A stretch of 64,000 nucleotides of DNA, from NCBI GenBank assembly GCA_030490835.1, contig CM059975.1:54303174-54367173 (forward strand), read 5' to 3'. Position 1 is the first letter of the stretch. Every line of letters begins with the position of its first letter. The notes beneath the pieces are model-generated. The model saw nothing but the letters and a program-made list of their open reading frames with translations. It did not search any database and was not told where the DNA came from. Of this stretch, positions 34,640 through 55,902 are shown piece by piece. A program made the translations under genes and the position numbers. Origin of the DNA: Annona cherimola (taxonomy: Eukaryota > Streptophyta > Magnoliopsida > Magnoliales > Annonaceae).

Positions 34640-35720
34640 ACTTATCATTACTTTTCAAACATAACGACCTCGCGACCAATAACTCAAATGCGAAGTACTT
34701 AGTTTGGGCCCCACCGTGCTAACTTTATAAAAATATTTACAGTTATACTTCAAGCGTCGATCTCTTGGCTTTTAAAATCCATACCACCAATTGTGTTTAT
34801 TATTGCTAATTTAGTTAATGTATTAAAAATTATCTTGATTGGATATCTTGGTTGCCCTAATAAATATAAATTGTTTTGAAATTGATTATACCAAAGAATC
34901 TAATCAAAATGATTTTGGGTGTATCAACTAAATTCATAATAATAGATTATTTGAATTTTTCAAAAAGCATCCTAGTATTTTAAACAAGGGTTCATACTTC
35001 TCATAAGCATAACAGTAAATATATTAAAAACTCATGCATATTAACAATAAGTTTCAACATAGGTGTAAAAAACCATATGCATGAGTGCAAATACCTCCAA
35101 AATCTGAACTCCCAACCTGTTTCACGTATCATATTTAAGAAACAAAAACAAAAACCAAAAAGAAAAAAAGAAAAAAAAAAGTTCACCGTGAAATAACCAT
35201 AATATATCATAAAGTTAAAATCATTTTACTCGTAATAATATAAACTTACATAACATATTCCAGGAAGTTTGTGCATATATTTTCTTTAAATGATTTTTAT
35301 CAGCAACATATAAAACATCATTTCAAGCAAGATGAATGGTTTAGATTTCACAAGATCATATTGACGGATGGGGTCCAAACCAAACATTTCCATTGGAAAA
35401 ATTACAAACATTTTTCACTGAATTACTTCCCCAACAACAAACAACAATCTTGCTATATTTTTAATCAATAACAAGATCGCATATTATACAACATAATGGG
35501 TATTTTTGTAACTCGACTGCTAAATATTATTCAACAGCATAGATGATTCATCAGAAGACAAGTGATATGCAAAAAATCAAGTGTTTCAACGTTTGAAACC
35601 AGTTCAAGTTCAGCAGAACCCATTCAAAATATGACCACACATGGTCATTGCTTCTCGAAGATGACCATGTTGCTATATTTTTCCAATAATAAAATCAAAC
35701 ATCAACACATTTTCAGTCAT
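34640..35720. other. AT-rich intergenic DNA
   Basis: No gene, RNA gene or repeat boundary recognised. Confidence 0.4.
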
Positions 35721-35727
35721 AAGTTTA

Positions 35728-36149
35728 AGGAAAATTGCTCTTATACTCAAAACATTTGCTCCTAATTCCTAATATACTAACAACATTTCAAAAATTTCTC
35801 TTAGACTCGCATTTCACCCTAAATTTCTATCATACTCACGCACTCGACCATTAATTACCCTATTGAAAAGACAATTTTACACCTTTAAATTTTTATTAGT
35901 TGAAATGATTTAGCCCACATATGATATTTAAATTACATCAATCAACATTAATTAAGTCATAGTAGGGTAGAAACATTTCAATTAAGAAATTAAAGACAAT
36001 TGTCTTTTCAATAAGAGAGTTATCAGTTGTTTTGACTATATAAGTATCATACAATAGAGAAAAATATTTCGGATATAAAACAAATTTTGAAACATTGTAG
36101 TTATGATATGATTTATGGGCAAATGTTGTGAATATAAGAGATTTTTCCT
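35728..36149. mobile_element. MULE-like MITE, ACTCA-rich family, copy 1
   Basis: Left AGGAAAATTGCTCTTATACT, right inverted AGGAAAAATCTCTTATATTC. Related to the element at 36460-36912. Target duplication unclear. Confidence 0.6.
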
Positions 36150-36449
36150 AATTTTAATTAATAATACAACCATATATTTATTATATATTCTCATAGACAT
36201 ACTAAGGTATACCATGTTTCACTCTAGCTAATGTGCACCATGATTTAATGAGGGTCACCTTAATGACAATATCCAAGTTTATTCCATCCACTGTATTTAA
36301 AATTATTTATTTAAAAAACAAATCAAGTTCCATCAAAATCAAATGTATGCTCACTTGGTATCTAATAAAATAAGTTGATTTATATAGCAATATTAACACT
36401 ATTTTCAACATCTAAATTGTCCAAACAACATTCCTACATGAATTAATAT
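36150..36449. other. AT-rich spacer with foldback-like sequence
   Basis: Contains weak matches to the GGTTACAT foldback arms (CATCAAAATCAAATGTATGC). No boundary can be given. Confidence 0.3.
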
Positions 36450-36459
36450 CTATAAAATA

Positions 36460-36912
36460 GGGCAAGTTCCCCATCTACTCACAAAATTTACCCTTAATTT
36501 CACTTATACTCACAAACTTTAAAAATACCTATCATACCCACAAATTTTTATCATAATTCCACATATACCCATGTTGTTAAGAATCCGTTATGTAGGCTGT
36601 TAACGCCACTGTAAAATAACTAATATGTCCAAGCCTTAATATATTTTGAAATTAATTTACACAAATTTAGAGATTCTTATTCAAATAATGTATTATTTTA
36701 CAATTATAGAATTTCTAAAAATTTATAAATAATACAAATTTTAGCCTATAAAATCATAATTAGGGATGGGTTAAACCCTTTAACAGATACCTGACAACAT
36801 GGATATATGTACAATTATGATGAAATTTTATGAATATAAGAGGCATTTTTAAAAGTTTGCAGGCATAAGTGGGAATAAGAGTAAAATTCGTGAATATATG
36901 AAGAATTCACCC
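36460..36912. mobile_element. MULE-like MITE, ACTCA-rich family, copy 2, 10-bp TSD
   Basis: Left GGGCAAGTTCCCCATCTACT; right inverted GGGTGAATTCTTCATATATT. CTATAAAATA flanks it at 36450-36459 and 36913-36922. A 9-10-bp duplication fits Mutator-like elements. Confidence 0.7.
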
Positions 36913-36922
36913 CTATAAAATA

Positions 36923-37530
36923 TTTTTACATTTTAATGCATATATCAATGGTTTTGAACGGTTCTCACTAGTTACGTGTTATTCTATACATTTTTAAGTC
37001 TGTACAACCCACCCTAAACTCGGATTGAAATAATATTTTCACACGATAAAAACAAAGAATGTTAAACAATGTGACTAGTATTATGATTTCATCATCAAGT
37101 GCACCCAGTTTCAATTTTCATCATAATGCACCATAAGGTGCAACATTGTGTACCCTAAAATATATGGTCATATTTAATACTATTGAAAATGTGGATCATA
37201 TTTAGAGATTCATATAAAAGAGGAATCATCCTGTTAGCACCAAAGACATAAAATTAGGGTTTTGTTTGAAAAGACACCTAAGAACGGCAGTTGTTTCAGC
37301 ATTGAAATCCCAACACCAGCCACCTAGAACAAAAGTTTACCAATTGTAACTAGAATTCTAAGAACAGTAGTTGTTATTTTGTCGGATACAGCCGCAGAAA
37401 TGAAAAGCGATCATACTCATCATTGAATCCACAATGTTCAAACTGCAGAATACATGCATGGATACAGGCTTTGACGTGTTGATTGTGAAAATAAATAAAA
37501 TAAACATAGCTAGACCACTTTTTTCAATAA
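36923..37530. other. AT-rich intergenic DNA
   Basis: No gene recognised. Confidence 0.4.
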
Positions 37531-37532
37531 AT

Positions 37533-37812
37533 GGTGTTTCGGAAGTGATAAAACTTTTGGATGAAAATTTTTTATATAAAAGTTTTTTAATTTGTAGAAA
37601 ATGATGTGATAGGATAGGGGTATTGATGAGTAAAGAAAATAATGTCAAAATAATAGATTCGATGTATGGATATTTGCATAAAAATGATTGAAAAATAGGG
37701 GAGTTGTAAAAGAAAATGTGATTAAATAATTAAAAAATACAGAAGTTGTGAAAAATGAAAAGTTTTAGATTGAAAATTTTTACAAATTTTTTGTTGTAAA
37801 CAAACATGCCCA
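37533..37812. mobile_element. Tourist-like MITE
   Basis: Begins GGTGTTTCGGAAGTGATAAA and ends CAAACATGCCC. Same family as the helicase intron MITEs. It ends 8 bp before the hAT target duplication. Confidence 0.65.
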
Positions 37813-37828
37813 AAATGTTTATTTGAGC

Positions 37829-39701
37829 TAGGGGTGCAACTTGGGTCGGGTACCCATGGGTCGACCCGATGGGTACCCTAAATAGGGTCGGTTCGGTTCC
37901 TGCACTCTTACCCATAGGGTCGGTTCGGTTCCAGGTAAAAAATACCCGGGGAGAATTTGGGTAGAGTCGGTTCCGGGTAACGGGTACTCGGAACCGAACC
38001 AAATTTTGTATATTATTATTATAATAAATATAAATATATATTATTCACTTTAACAGGTTGTCGCCTGCAGCCTGCGCCTGCCTATCCCCTGACGCACGCA
38101 AGTCACTGTCTCAGTTTCTTGGGCCTCTTGGCGACGCGCACTCAACAGTAAGAACTCTCACCAACTCACCAGTCACAGAACCCCGCAGGTAGCACCATTG
38201 CAGCAACGAATCCGCTTGCAGAGTTGCAAGCTTGCTTGAATGGGTTGAAGGGGAAAAACATTTTTCAAAAAACCCCAAAAAATCATTCGCCCCCGAGACC
38301 CATCCCGTTACGCTGATGCATCCCTCTCTCCGACGTCGTAGTCGGAGAAGAACGACCGGAGATCTATCCCCATGAAGATGGAAAACACCCGATGCTCTAG
38401 CCCCCCCCCCCCTCTCTTCAACTTCGATCTCCCACATCGACTACTGGCGGCTTCACCATTTGGAGCCGGAGAAGAACGGCGGCCATTATTGTGTTGTAGC
38501 CTCCCGTCTCCAGGCTCTATGAGCCCTTCCGGCCTTCTTCCCCGGTTCCCCTTGCTTCCTTGCATGCTTCTCGATTGCTCACAGAGTCACAGCTCACTTA
38601 GTCATCTGCTCCCGTGACCCCGTCCAGCATCTGCTCCTGCTCTCGTCCAGGCTCCAGCATCTGCTCCCGTCCAGACCAGACTCCAGACTCGAGAGAGGCA
38701 GAGCTGCAGCCCGCGAGACAGAGTTCGTTGTGGCCCTTCGCCGTTCGGAAATCGGAATCGCCCTTTGCCATCGCCCTTGCTCGGTTGCTCTGCTCCAGAT
38801 CTGTCTTCTCCAGCCCGCCCGACCGCCCCTCGTCGCCCAATCGGTAGTTGTCCCTCATCCGGCGTTCGGCGTTCAGCGTTCAGCACGCCCCTCGTCTGTA
38901 CGTTAATGGTTTTATCTTTATTTATCATAATAATATCATAGATTAGTACAACCAATTTTCAACAGCATTTTTCAGCATCTTTCGTTTTCATTTTCTTGTA
39001 CAGTGCTGTAAGAAAATCCAATTCATCCCTGTTGCTCAAGTTCTTTCTGCAGATAAGCATGCTAGATGTAAAAAAATGTTTGATGGTGCAAAACAATGAT
39101 TAAAGAAAAATGTGAGACCCATAATACTAGACATTTTTGTAGTTGAAATTGGTATGCAATATTTGTAGTCATGCTAATTATTCTGTTCTAGATGAGGATA
39201 AGCCATCTACCGTTGTGGATAAGTCATCTGCCATTGAAAACTTATCAATTATTGATATGAATAAGCCATCAATTAATTGAAAACCACAATAAGTTCTCGA
39301 GCTATCATTATATTGAAAATAAGTTTTTAAGTGTAATATTTTTTATTGGATTGGACAGACTTAAGATTATTGAAAGTAGTATATTCTAATGAGATAGTAA
39401 TTTTAATGCTATTTGATTCTTTTTTAACAGATTTCATTATGTACACATTGCACTTTTTAAACAGATTTCATGTTTTAGTATATATAAATTGATTTTTTTT
39501 ACACATGTTGCATTTTCTTATAGATCATGTTCTAGGAACCGATTTGGAACCGAACCGGAACCGACCCTCTCTTGAGAAAATTGGGTAGGGTAAGCTCCGG
39601 ACCGACCCAGTCTAAAATAGGGTAGGGTAGAGGTTTTTACAAAATGGGTAAGGGTGGGTTCCACTCGTACCCGGACCTACCCGACCCAAGTTGCAACCCT
39701 G
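37829..39701. mobile_element. non-autonomous hAT element, 8-bp TSD ATTTGAGC
   Basis: Terminal inverted repeats are TAGGGGTGCAACTTGGGTCG on the left and, read inverted, CAGGGTTGCAACTTGGGTCG on the right. Perfect 8-bp duplications ATTTGAGC flank it (37821-37828 and 39702-39709), diagnostic of hAT transposons. Subterminal regions are dense in GGTTCGGTTC-type and GGGTACCC motifs, the usual transposase binding pattern. The middle (about 38040-38900) is GC-rich with a 12-C run at 38401. No transposase frame is visible, so it would depend on a partner. Confidence 0.9.
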
Positions 39702-39916
39702 ATTTGAGCAGGCCAAAAACAAATAGACGAATTCAACCACCACACCCACAAAAACATCACAGAGTAGGAGCTAACCCCCTAGATGCATGCAGATGCATAA
39801 TAGGTTAAAGATAGTTATAAGAGTGAACCTATGGAATAAAAGAGCAAGAAGAAAGAAAACAGGTCTCTCATTGTAACCATAGAGCAATTGACACTCAGTA
39901 GACTGAAAGAAATCAA

Positions 39917-40138
39917 TTAGCAAGAAAAGTCCCAACTTGATGGACCAATATTTGTACCTCCACGTTTTTCATTCACCAGTCTCACCTCTTGTATCTCCAT
40001 GTTCTTTATCGCCAGTGTCACCTCTTGTACCTCTTTATGTTCTTCGTTGCTAGCCTCGCCTGCGTTGCCTGCCTTCGAATGTTTGGAAACTTCGTGCCAA
40101 ATGGCCTTCCAAGTGGATCCTATGTTAATCGCATGCAT
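39917..40138 (-). other. unrecognised short open frame downstream of the helicase gene
   Basis: A 73-residue frame with an internal repeat (EVQEV, then IQEVRL). It lies in the probable 3'-UTR or downstream flank. I recognise no family. It may be UTR sequence or an alternative last exon; real coding status is doubtful. Confidence 0.15.
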
Positions 40139-40449
40139 GGATGATAACTAAAAGGCACTGCAATGAAGCAAAATGAAGCCTGGGTAGAAACAGTTTTAAA
40201 TTGTCCATGTGCATGAATATTCATCTTTCATTTCAAAGCACAGTGACCTAACATGTGTCCTGCAGATTTAATGTCTGCCAATCCTAAACTGTGCCAAATT
40301 TCCCGGATCAGAAACCATCTCCAAAGGGATAAAGGCACTCAAAAAACCAAAATATATACAAACATAAAGGAAAATATATATATATATATGCGAAGAACTA
40401 TAACAACATAGAAATCCAGATTAGTTTCCATTCGAGATCAGCACCTAAC

Positions 40450-50603
<10,154 letters not shown>

Positions 50604-50695
50604 GGCTCGAGGGCCGGAAGATGATTCAAGGGAGGAGCGCGAGAGACAGTCGAGCCCTACGGCGGGCGGTGGAGGGGTAACTAGGGTGAAAGGGC

Positions 50696-50703
50696 TAGGG
50701 TTT
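50696..50703 (-). promoter_or_regulatory. telo-box in RH30-like leader
   Basis: AAACCCTA on the minus strand, about 95 bp upstream of the start codon. Telo-boxes are common near starts of plant translation and RNA-metabolism genes. Function here is inferred from position only. Confidence 0.45.
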
Positions 50704-50810
50704 GTTTTCCCTCCAAAAACAAAATTGCAATTGGAGCAGCGCGCAGGGGAAATCATCGACCAATGCCACTTCCCTCTTTTTATTTTTATTTGTTTTATTT
50801 TCGAGTTTAG

Positions 50811-51089
50811 TTGGTCGGTCGTAAAACTTTATGAAAAATTTTTAAAGTAAAAATTATTAAATTGATAAAATATATATATGATATTACCGGAGTAAGAATA
50901 AGAAATAAAGATAATAAATTAAAAAAGATAAGTTGATTATATAAGTAGTTGTGTGAAAATGACTAAAAAGTAAAGTAGTTTGTTTCGGAAAATATAAAAA
51001 AATAATTAAAAAATATAATACTTATGAAGAATGAAAAATTTTTAAAAAAAAGTTTTTGTTGACATTTTGTAGCTCAAACAAACGCACCT
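50811..51089. mobile_element. Tourist-like MITE upstream of the helicase gene
   Basis: Same family as the element at 45163-45442, with a diverged left end. The right end reads CAAACAAACGCACC. It lies about 210 bp upstream of the helicase start codon, in the presumed promoter. No clean 3-bp duplication can be shown. Confidence 0.6.
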
Positions 51090-51429
51090 TTATTTTATTG
51101 TCCACTTCAATGAACATTTGCATTCCCTTTTAGCTAGCTTGCTTATGGTTTTGTCCTAAATTTTTTCTCTATATTCATAAAGGAATTCTTTAAACTTTTT
51201 AAGCATTTTAAATTAGTACAAGTGGTTTTATGCAGTGTTGTTAGAACCGAACCGGACCGGCCCTGTTTCCGATTCGATTCTATACGGTTCGGTTCATGTT
51301 AGAAATACGTGGAAAATAAGCTAAATCTATGTTTTGATGATTAACAAATCAATTTGAGTAAGTCTTGGCTACTAACATGTTTGTGGAAGTGTTTAAGGGA
51401 CATACATTTGAAGAAAATAGATCATGGAA

Positions 51430-52280
51430 GGATAAGTCGATTTCCAAATCGACTCAGGCATCGACTTAAGGTTAAGTCGACCCCCAAGTCGACTCCAACA
51501 TCAACTTCAATGCGTCAAAACCTTCCAGAGTTGAAAATGGAGAGCTAAACTGCCGAAGTCGCAAACGAAGTCGACTTCGCATGCGACTTGGGTCGAAGTC
51601 GCAGACCAAGTCGACTCCAGTATCGACTTCAACATGACAAAACCTTCCAGAGTTGAAGTCCAGACCACGAAGTGCCGAAGTCGCACCCCAAGTCGACTCC
51701 ACTTGCGACTTGAGGTGAAGTCGCAGACGAAGTCGACTCCGGCATCGACTTCGATTAGGCAGAGGGGATATTTCAGAAGACAAGCTAAGATTAACTGATT
51801 TCAAGACAAACTTGTATGAAGATGAAGATCAAGCCAACCTAGATGCTCAAACCGAAACATATGAAGACTAATCCAAGTCCAAGCAAGATGCATAAACTCA
51901 ACCAAAAACTTGTTCAAGATTACATGATTCAAGACTCATGGATTCAAGGCTTGCAAAATATGGAGCTAATGAAAGCAAGCTAAAGTGAAGACACAATGAT
52001 TCAAAAAGAAATAAAAAATACAAAAGAACAACAAGGCATGAAGAAATCTAAGCAAAACAAAAGCATCCCAAAGATTTCAAGTTCGTCAAGCTAACTGACG
52101 AGGTGAAGTCGCATACCGAAGTCGACTCCACCTGCGACTTGGGTCAAGTCGATGACCAAGTCGACCCAGCAAGGAACTTGAAGTTGCTACGGACAGGCGA
52201 AGTCGCACCCGAAGTCGACTCCATCTGCGACTTGGGCGAAGTCGCACCCGAAGTCGACTCCACCTGCGACTTGGGTCGCA
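51430..52280. repeat. GTCGAC palindrome array in the copia LTR
   Basis: Repeated units pair AAGTCGCA and TGCGACTT arms around a central AAGTCGACTCC core, in clusters at 51430-51510, 51555-51755 and 52105-52275. Each unit can fold back on itself. Related units occur at 19505-19830 and 10905-11000. Confidence 0.8.
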
Positions 52281-52357
52281 ACGGTCGGAAAATATTCGAA
52301 CATTGGCGCATTAAGTGCACTCCACCTACCTTCAAACATTCGGATTCCCTCCACAAC

Positions 52358-52366
52358 TATAAAAGG
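52358..52366 (+). promoter_or_regulatory. TATA box of the copia LTR
   Basis: TATAAAAGG in LTR sense, just downstream of the GTCGAC array and upstream of the conserved 3' part. Position is right for the U3/R boundary, so transcription would start about 30 bp further on. Inferred from sequence and position. Confidence 0.6.
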
Positions 52367-54332
52367 CATTCATTGTGAACGAGGGAAGGAGCTGAAAATC
52401 ATTAAGTGTGCATAACTCCCATCTTCAAGAGCATTAAAGAGATCAAGCCAATCCAAAGAAGAAGAACTTTGCTTCAAACTGCTAGAGTTCATCTTCTGAA
52501 TCTTCAAAGCCAATTCTACGAGTTCTTCTCTGCGCCAAACTGCTTCTACACAACTGTAACGTGTAGATTCATTTGTTATTTCATTTGATTGTATTAAACT
52601 TGATCTAGTTTGAGGAACTAAGATCAAGTGTAAGCAAAGTAGTGTGTGATTGGAGTGGAACTCATCACCTACTTGTGCTGAGATTTGTTGAAGCCCCCTA
52701 GAGCTGAAATATAGAAGAGAGCAGTGGCTCTAATTGTATTTGAGGAATACAATAGTGGAACCCAAGTCACAAGGAGTGTGAGCTTGGAAGAGTGGAGTAG
52801 GGAGGTTGCCCGAACCACTATAAAAATTTTGTGTGCTTGATTTATATTTCTGCTCTCTACATTATATTGCTTTCCATTTCATTTCATCAATCAAGGGAAT
52901 TAAACTTTCAAGGGGTTAAGTTTTTTAATTTACCAAAGAATTTTATAAGAACCCAATTCACCCCTCCCCTCTTGGGTTTTGCCATTAACTTGGGACCAAC
53001 AGTTCAAATGCTGAAAACCGTCCAAATCGGCGAATCGACGGTCGAACCGGAAGGGCCGGACCAACCAGGTTCGACCGGTTGGACGGGCGGGCCCAAATAA
53101 TTATATTAAAAAAAATGAACTAAAAAAATTTCAGTCGAATACTCGAATCGCCCGCTCGTCCTCAATCCTCATTTCCCCCTTCACAAAGACACAAAAAAAA
53201 AACCTAGCCTGCTGCTCCCGAGTCCTTCCATCGTCGAAAACGGGAAACCCACTTCGCTAACAGCCCGCACAGAGGTCGTCGTCCTCGTCGCCGTCCGCAA
53301 CGCCGCAGCCCGCCTGCACCTCGTCCGCAGCGCCGGCACGCCTCGCCTCCCTCGTGCCTCATCTGCCGCGCCGTCACGCGCGCCCTCCGGCGTCGTTCTC
53401 ATCGCAGGCCTCGTTCTCATCACGCCCGCCCGCCCAACCACACCATCCCAATCCTAGAACCTTTTACCTTGTCGAATGATCCCAGCCCCAGGTATAACAT
53501 TGAGCAGGTTGGTTGGCATTCAATTCAATTCCACCTATTAGTTACGCGCTTTCCAGATCTTCATTTTTATTTAATTAAGTCTTTGGGATTGCATCCATGC
53601 TGCTTCCTGCAACCATTTCCTCATTTCAGATTTGGAGGGTATTAAATTATTAATTGAGCGGGCTTTTTTACCTTGAGAAATGGAACGTAATTTTTGTTTT
53701 CGAACGGATGTACTCACATTGGCAGAAATGATGTATTTATATACTTTTAAAATCTATGTTTGATGAAAATGATGCATTTAATGATTTATACTTTATAGAT
53801 TTTTACATTTTTATTTTTTTCCGAACATAGGAGATATTCTTAATTTTTATATTATTATAAGTTATTTGATTGTTTAAATTTTCAACACTTATTGATTTGT
53901 TTTATTTTTTATTTTGTCAGGTATGTTTAAAGCAATTCATCAAGGTACCGAGATAAAGAGGAAGAATTCAAGAACTAATAACCAAGCAACAACGGTCACG
54001 ACTTATTACAAGTTAAGTATTTCAGGTTAGTTAATGTAGTTAATTTTTTTAAAATTCATGCTTAAAGATTTTTTAAAACTTGCTATTAATTTTTTCCTAC
54101 ATGTTTTGTACTTATACTGTGGTAATTAAAATCTAACTTATATATTTAGGATTTATAAAAATAAAATTTTATGAATCTATTTATTTTAAAAAAAAATTAA
54201 AATTAATATTTATGACATCATAAATATGTCATGCTGACGTCACCGGTTTGAACCGGTTTGATTAATCGGTCGAATCGGTTCGAACCAGACCAGTTCCTTT
54301 ACCAGTTCGGTTCTGACAACATTGGTTTTATG

Positions 54333-55902
54333 TAACTTCTTTCACTTTTAATATATTTATAATTGATAAACAAATTTTTTAAAAAATGTGCATAAGTCAA
54401 ATTTGCTAAAAATATATTTACAAATAAATTATAAAAAATATTTAAATCTACTTTATATATTAGAATATAATAATTTTAATAAAATATTTACTATATAGTA
54501 ATAGTATTTTATCTGGTTTAGATGTTAAAAATATAACTTTAAAATTGACATTTAGCATTAAATTATTTTATTACATTAATTTTATATATTTATAAATGGA
54601 TCACGGACAGTAATAATAGATAAATAAAAAGGTTTGCTAGTCATATATGGCCAACATGCCCTAAATCTTATATGTTTTATTCTTCATTTATAAATAATTA
54701 AATATCTCATGATCTAAAATCCAAAAAATATATACATCTCTCAAAAAATAATAGATTTTTATTTGAAAAATAAATGATTTTTATTTAAAAAATAGATATT
54801 TTATTTGAAAAAATAATAGATTTTCTATTTAAAAAATGGATTTTAGTTTATAGATTAAACATGTATAAATTAACATATTTATAAAAAATAAATAAATACA
54901 TGTGTGAATTCTTCTTCAAGCATTAAGATATTAAAAACGAAAAGGATTTTATATAGTCTATGCCCTTTTTAAATATGAGATCTATTTGTATGAAACTTGA
55001 CTTTTATATAACTCTATGCGTTTTTTTTACTTTAATGTTCAATGAAAAATTCATTCTATCAATTATATTTATCAAAATTTATATTATGAAAAAAATCTCA
55101 TCACATTTGTCTAATCTTATTATGCATAACCTCATCTACATATGTTTAAAATTGATATAATAAAATGGTTAATGTTAAATATCATTTTAACATCCAAACC
55201 ATTTAAAATATAACTAATATGGGGGTGTGTCTATGGAGCCCTATCAAGTGCACCCGAGTGTACTTAACTTTGGTACATGGTGAGTTGTATATATGTCTAA
55301 TTAAAATGTTATTTTAACACAGGTATACATGTCAATCAAATAATAAATGGTAAATAGAGTATTATTCTCACAAGGATTGTATTAAACGAATTAGCACCTT
55401 AAAATTCAAGTATAAAGTGAATTGGCACATTTAATGAAATTTGTGTTTAAAGAACTGAAATTAAATTTAATTAATTTAAATAAAATATGACGAAAATAGA
55501 GTGGATATTGTTGGGATTGTCTTGAGATGATTAAGATAAGTAGAAGTATGAATTCATTGACTCGTAACTATGTCAAATTGGCCCCTTTTTAAGTTAGTTA
55601 TGCAGAGATTACTAATCTAGGTTCTTTTATATTCATACATGTCTTTCAATACATTCAAACCTAATCTTGTTTTAGTTATTTACTATATTTTCATGCATCT
55701 AAGTGAAATAAGATTTATAACTAAATAACCTAATCAAGATTACACAGGATTAATAGGTATATACTTGTCCGTATAAACATTTAATCACAACGAGTAGATA
55801 AAAATATGTGCCTTATATATAAATCTTATTCAAATCTATCTTTTTCAAGTATAAATCTGAATATTAAATCAATCTACAAGATGGCCAAGCTTGCAAATGC
55901 AT
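54333..55902. other. AT-rich DNA with a small tandem repeat
   Basis: Four diverged units of AATAATAGATTTTTATTTG at 54745-54840. From about 55300 the sequence (ATTATTCTCACAAGGATTGT) looks like part of an old LTR that may continue after 59570. No gene seen. Confidence 0.4.

Larger units (their letters stand above)
51297..53001 (+). mobile_element. solo LTR of SIRE-like Ty1/copia, 1705 bp, TSD GTTCA
   Basis: Starts TGTTAGAA, ends GGGACCAACA, with GTTCA duplicated at 51292-51296 and 53002-53006. The same LTR, older and interrupted, lies at 19350-21646. They share the tail (ACCCAATTCACCCCTCCCCT) and the block GCAAAGTAGTGTGTGATTG. Three clusters of GTCGAC palindromes occupy 51430-51760 and 52100-52280. 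No internal region remains, as after LTR-LTR recombination. Confidence 0.92.
51233..54324. mobile_element. hAT element, 8-bp TSD GTTTTATG, split by a copia solo LTR
   Basis: Left end is CAGTGTTGTTAGAACCGAAC; right end read inverted is CAATGTTGTCAGAACCGAAC. Both sides carry GTTTTATG (51225-51232 and 54325-54332). Without the nested LTR the element is about 1.38 kb. It has subterminal CCGGACCGG/GAACCGG motifs and a GC-rich interior near 53190-53450. No transposase signature is visible; a short open stretch near 53930 is unassigned. Confidence 0.9.

Noticed and set aside
38308..38955. Several Arg/Ser/Gly-rich frames on both strands
   Set aside because: Overlapping frames in the GC-rich interior of a hAT element with no domain signature.
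52103..52378. Plus-strand frame with VDSTCDLG repeats
   Set aside because: Translation of the GTCGAC array in the copia LTR, not a protein.
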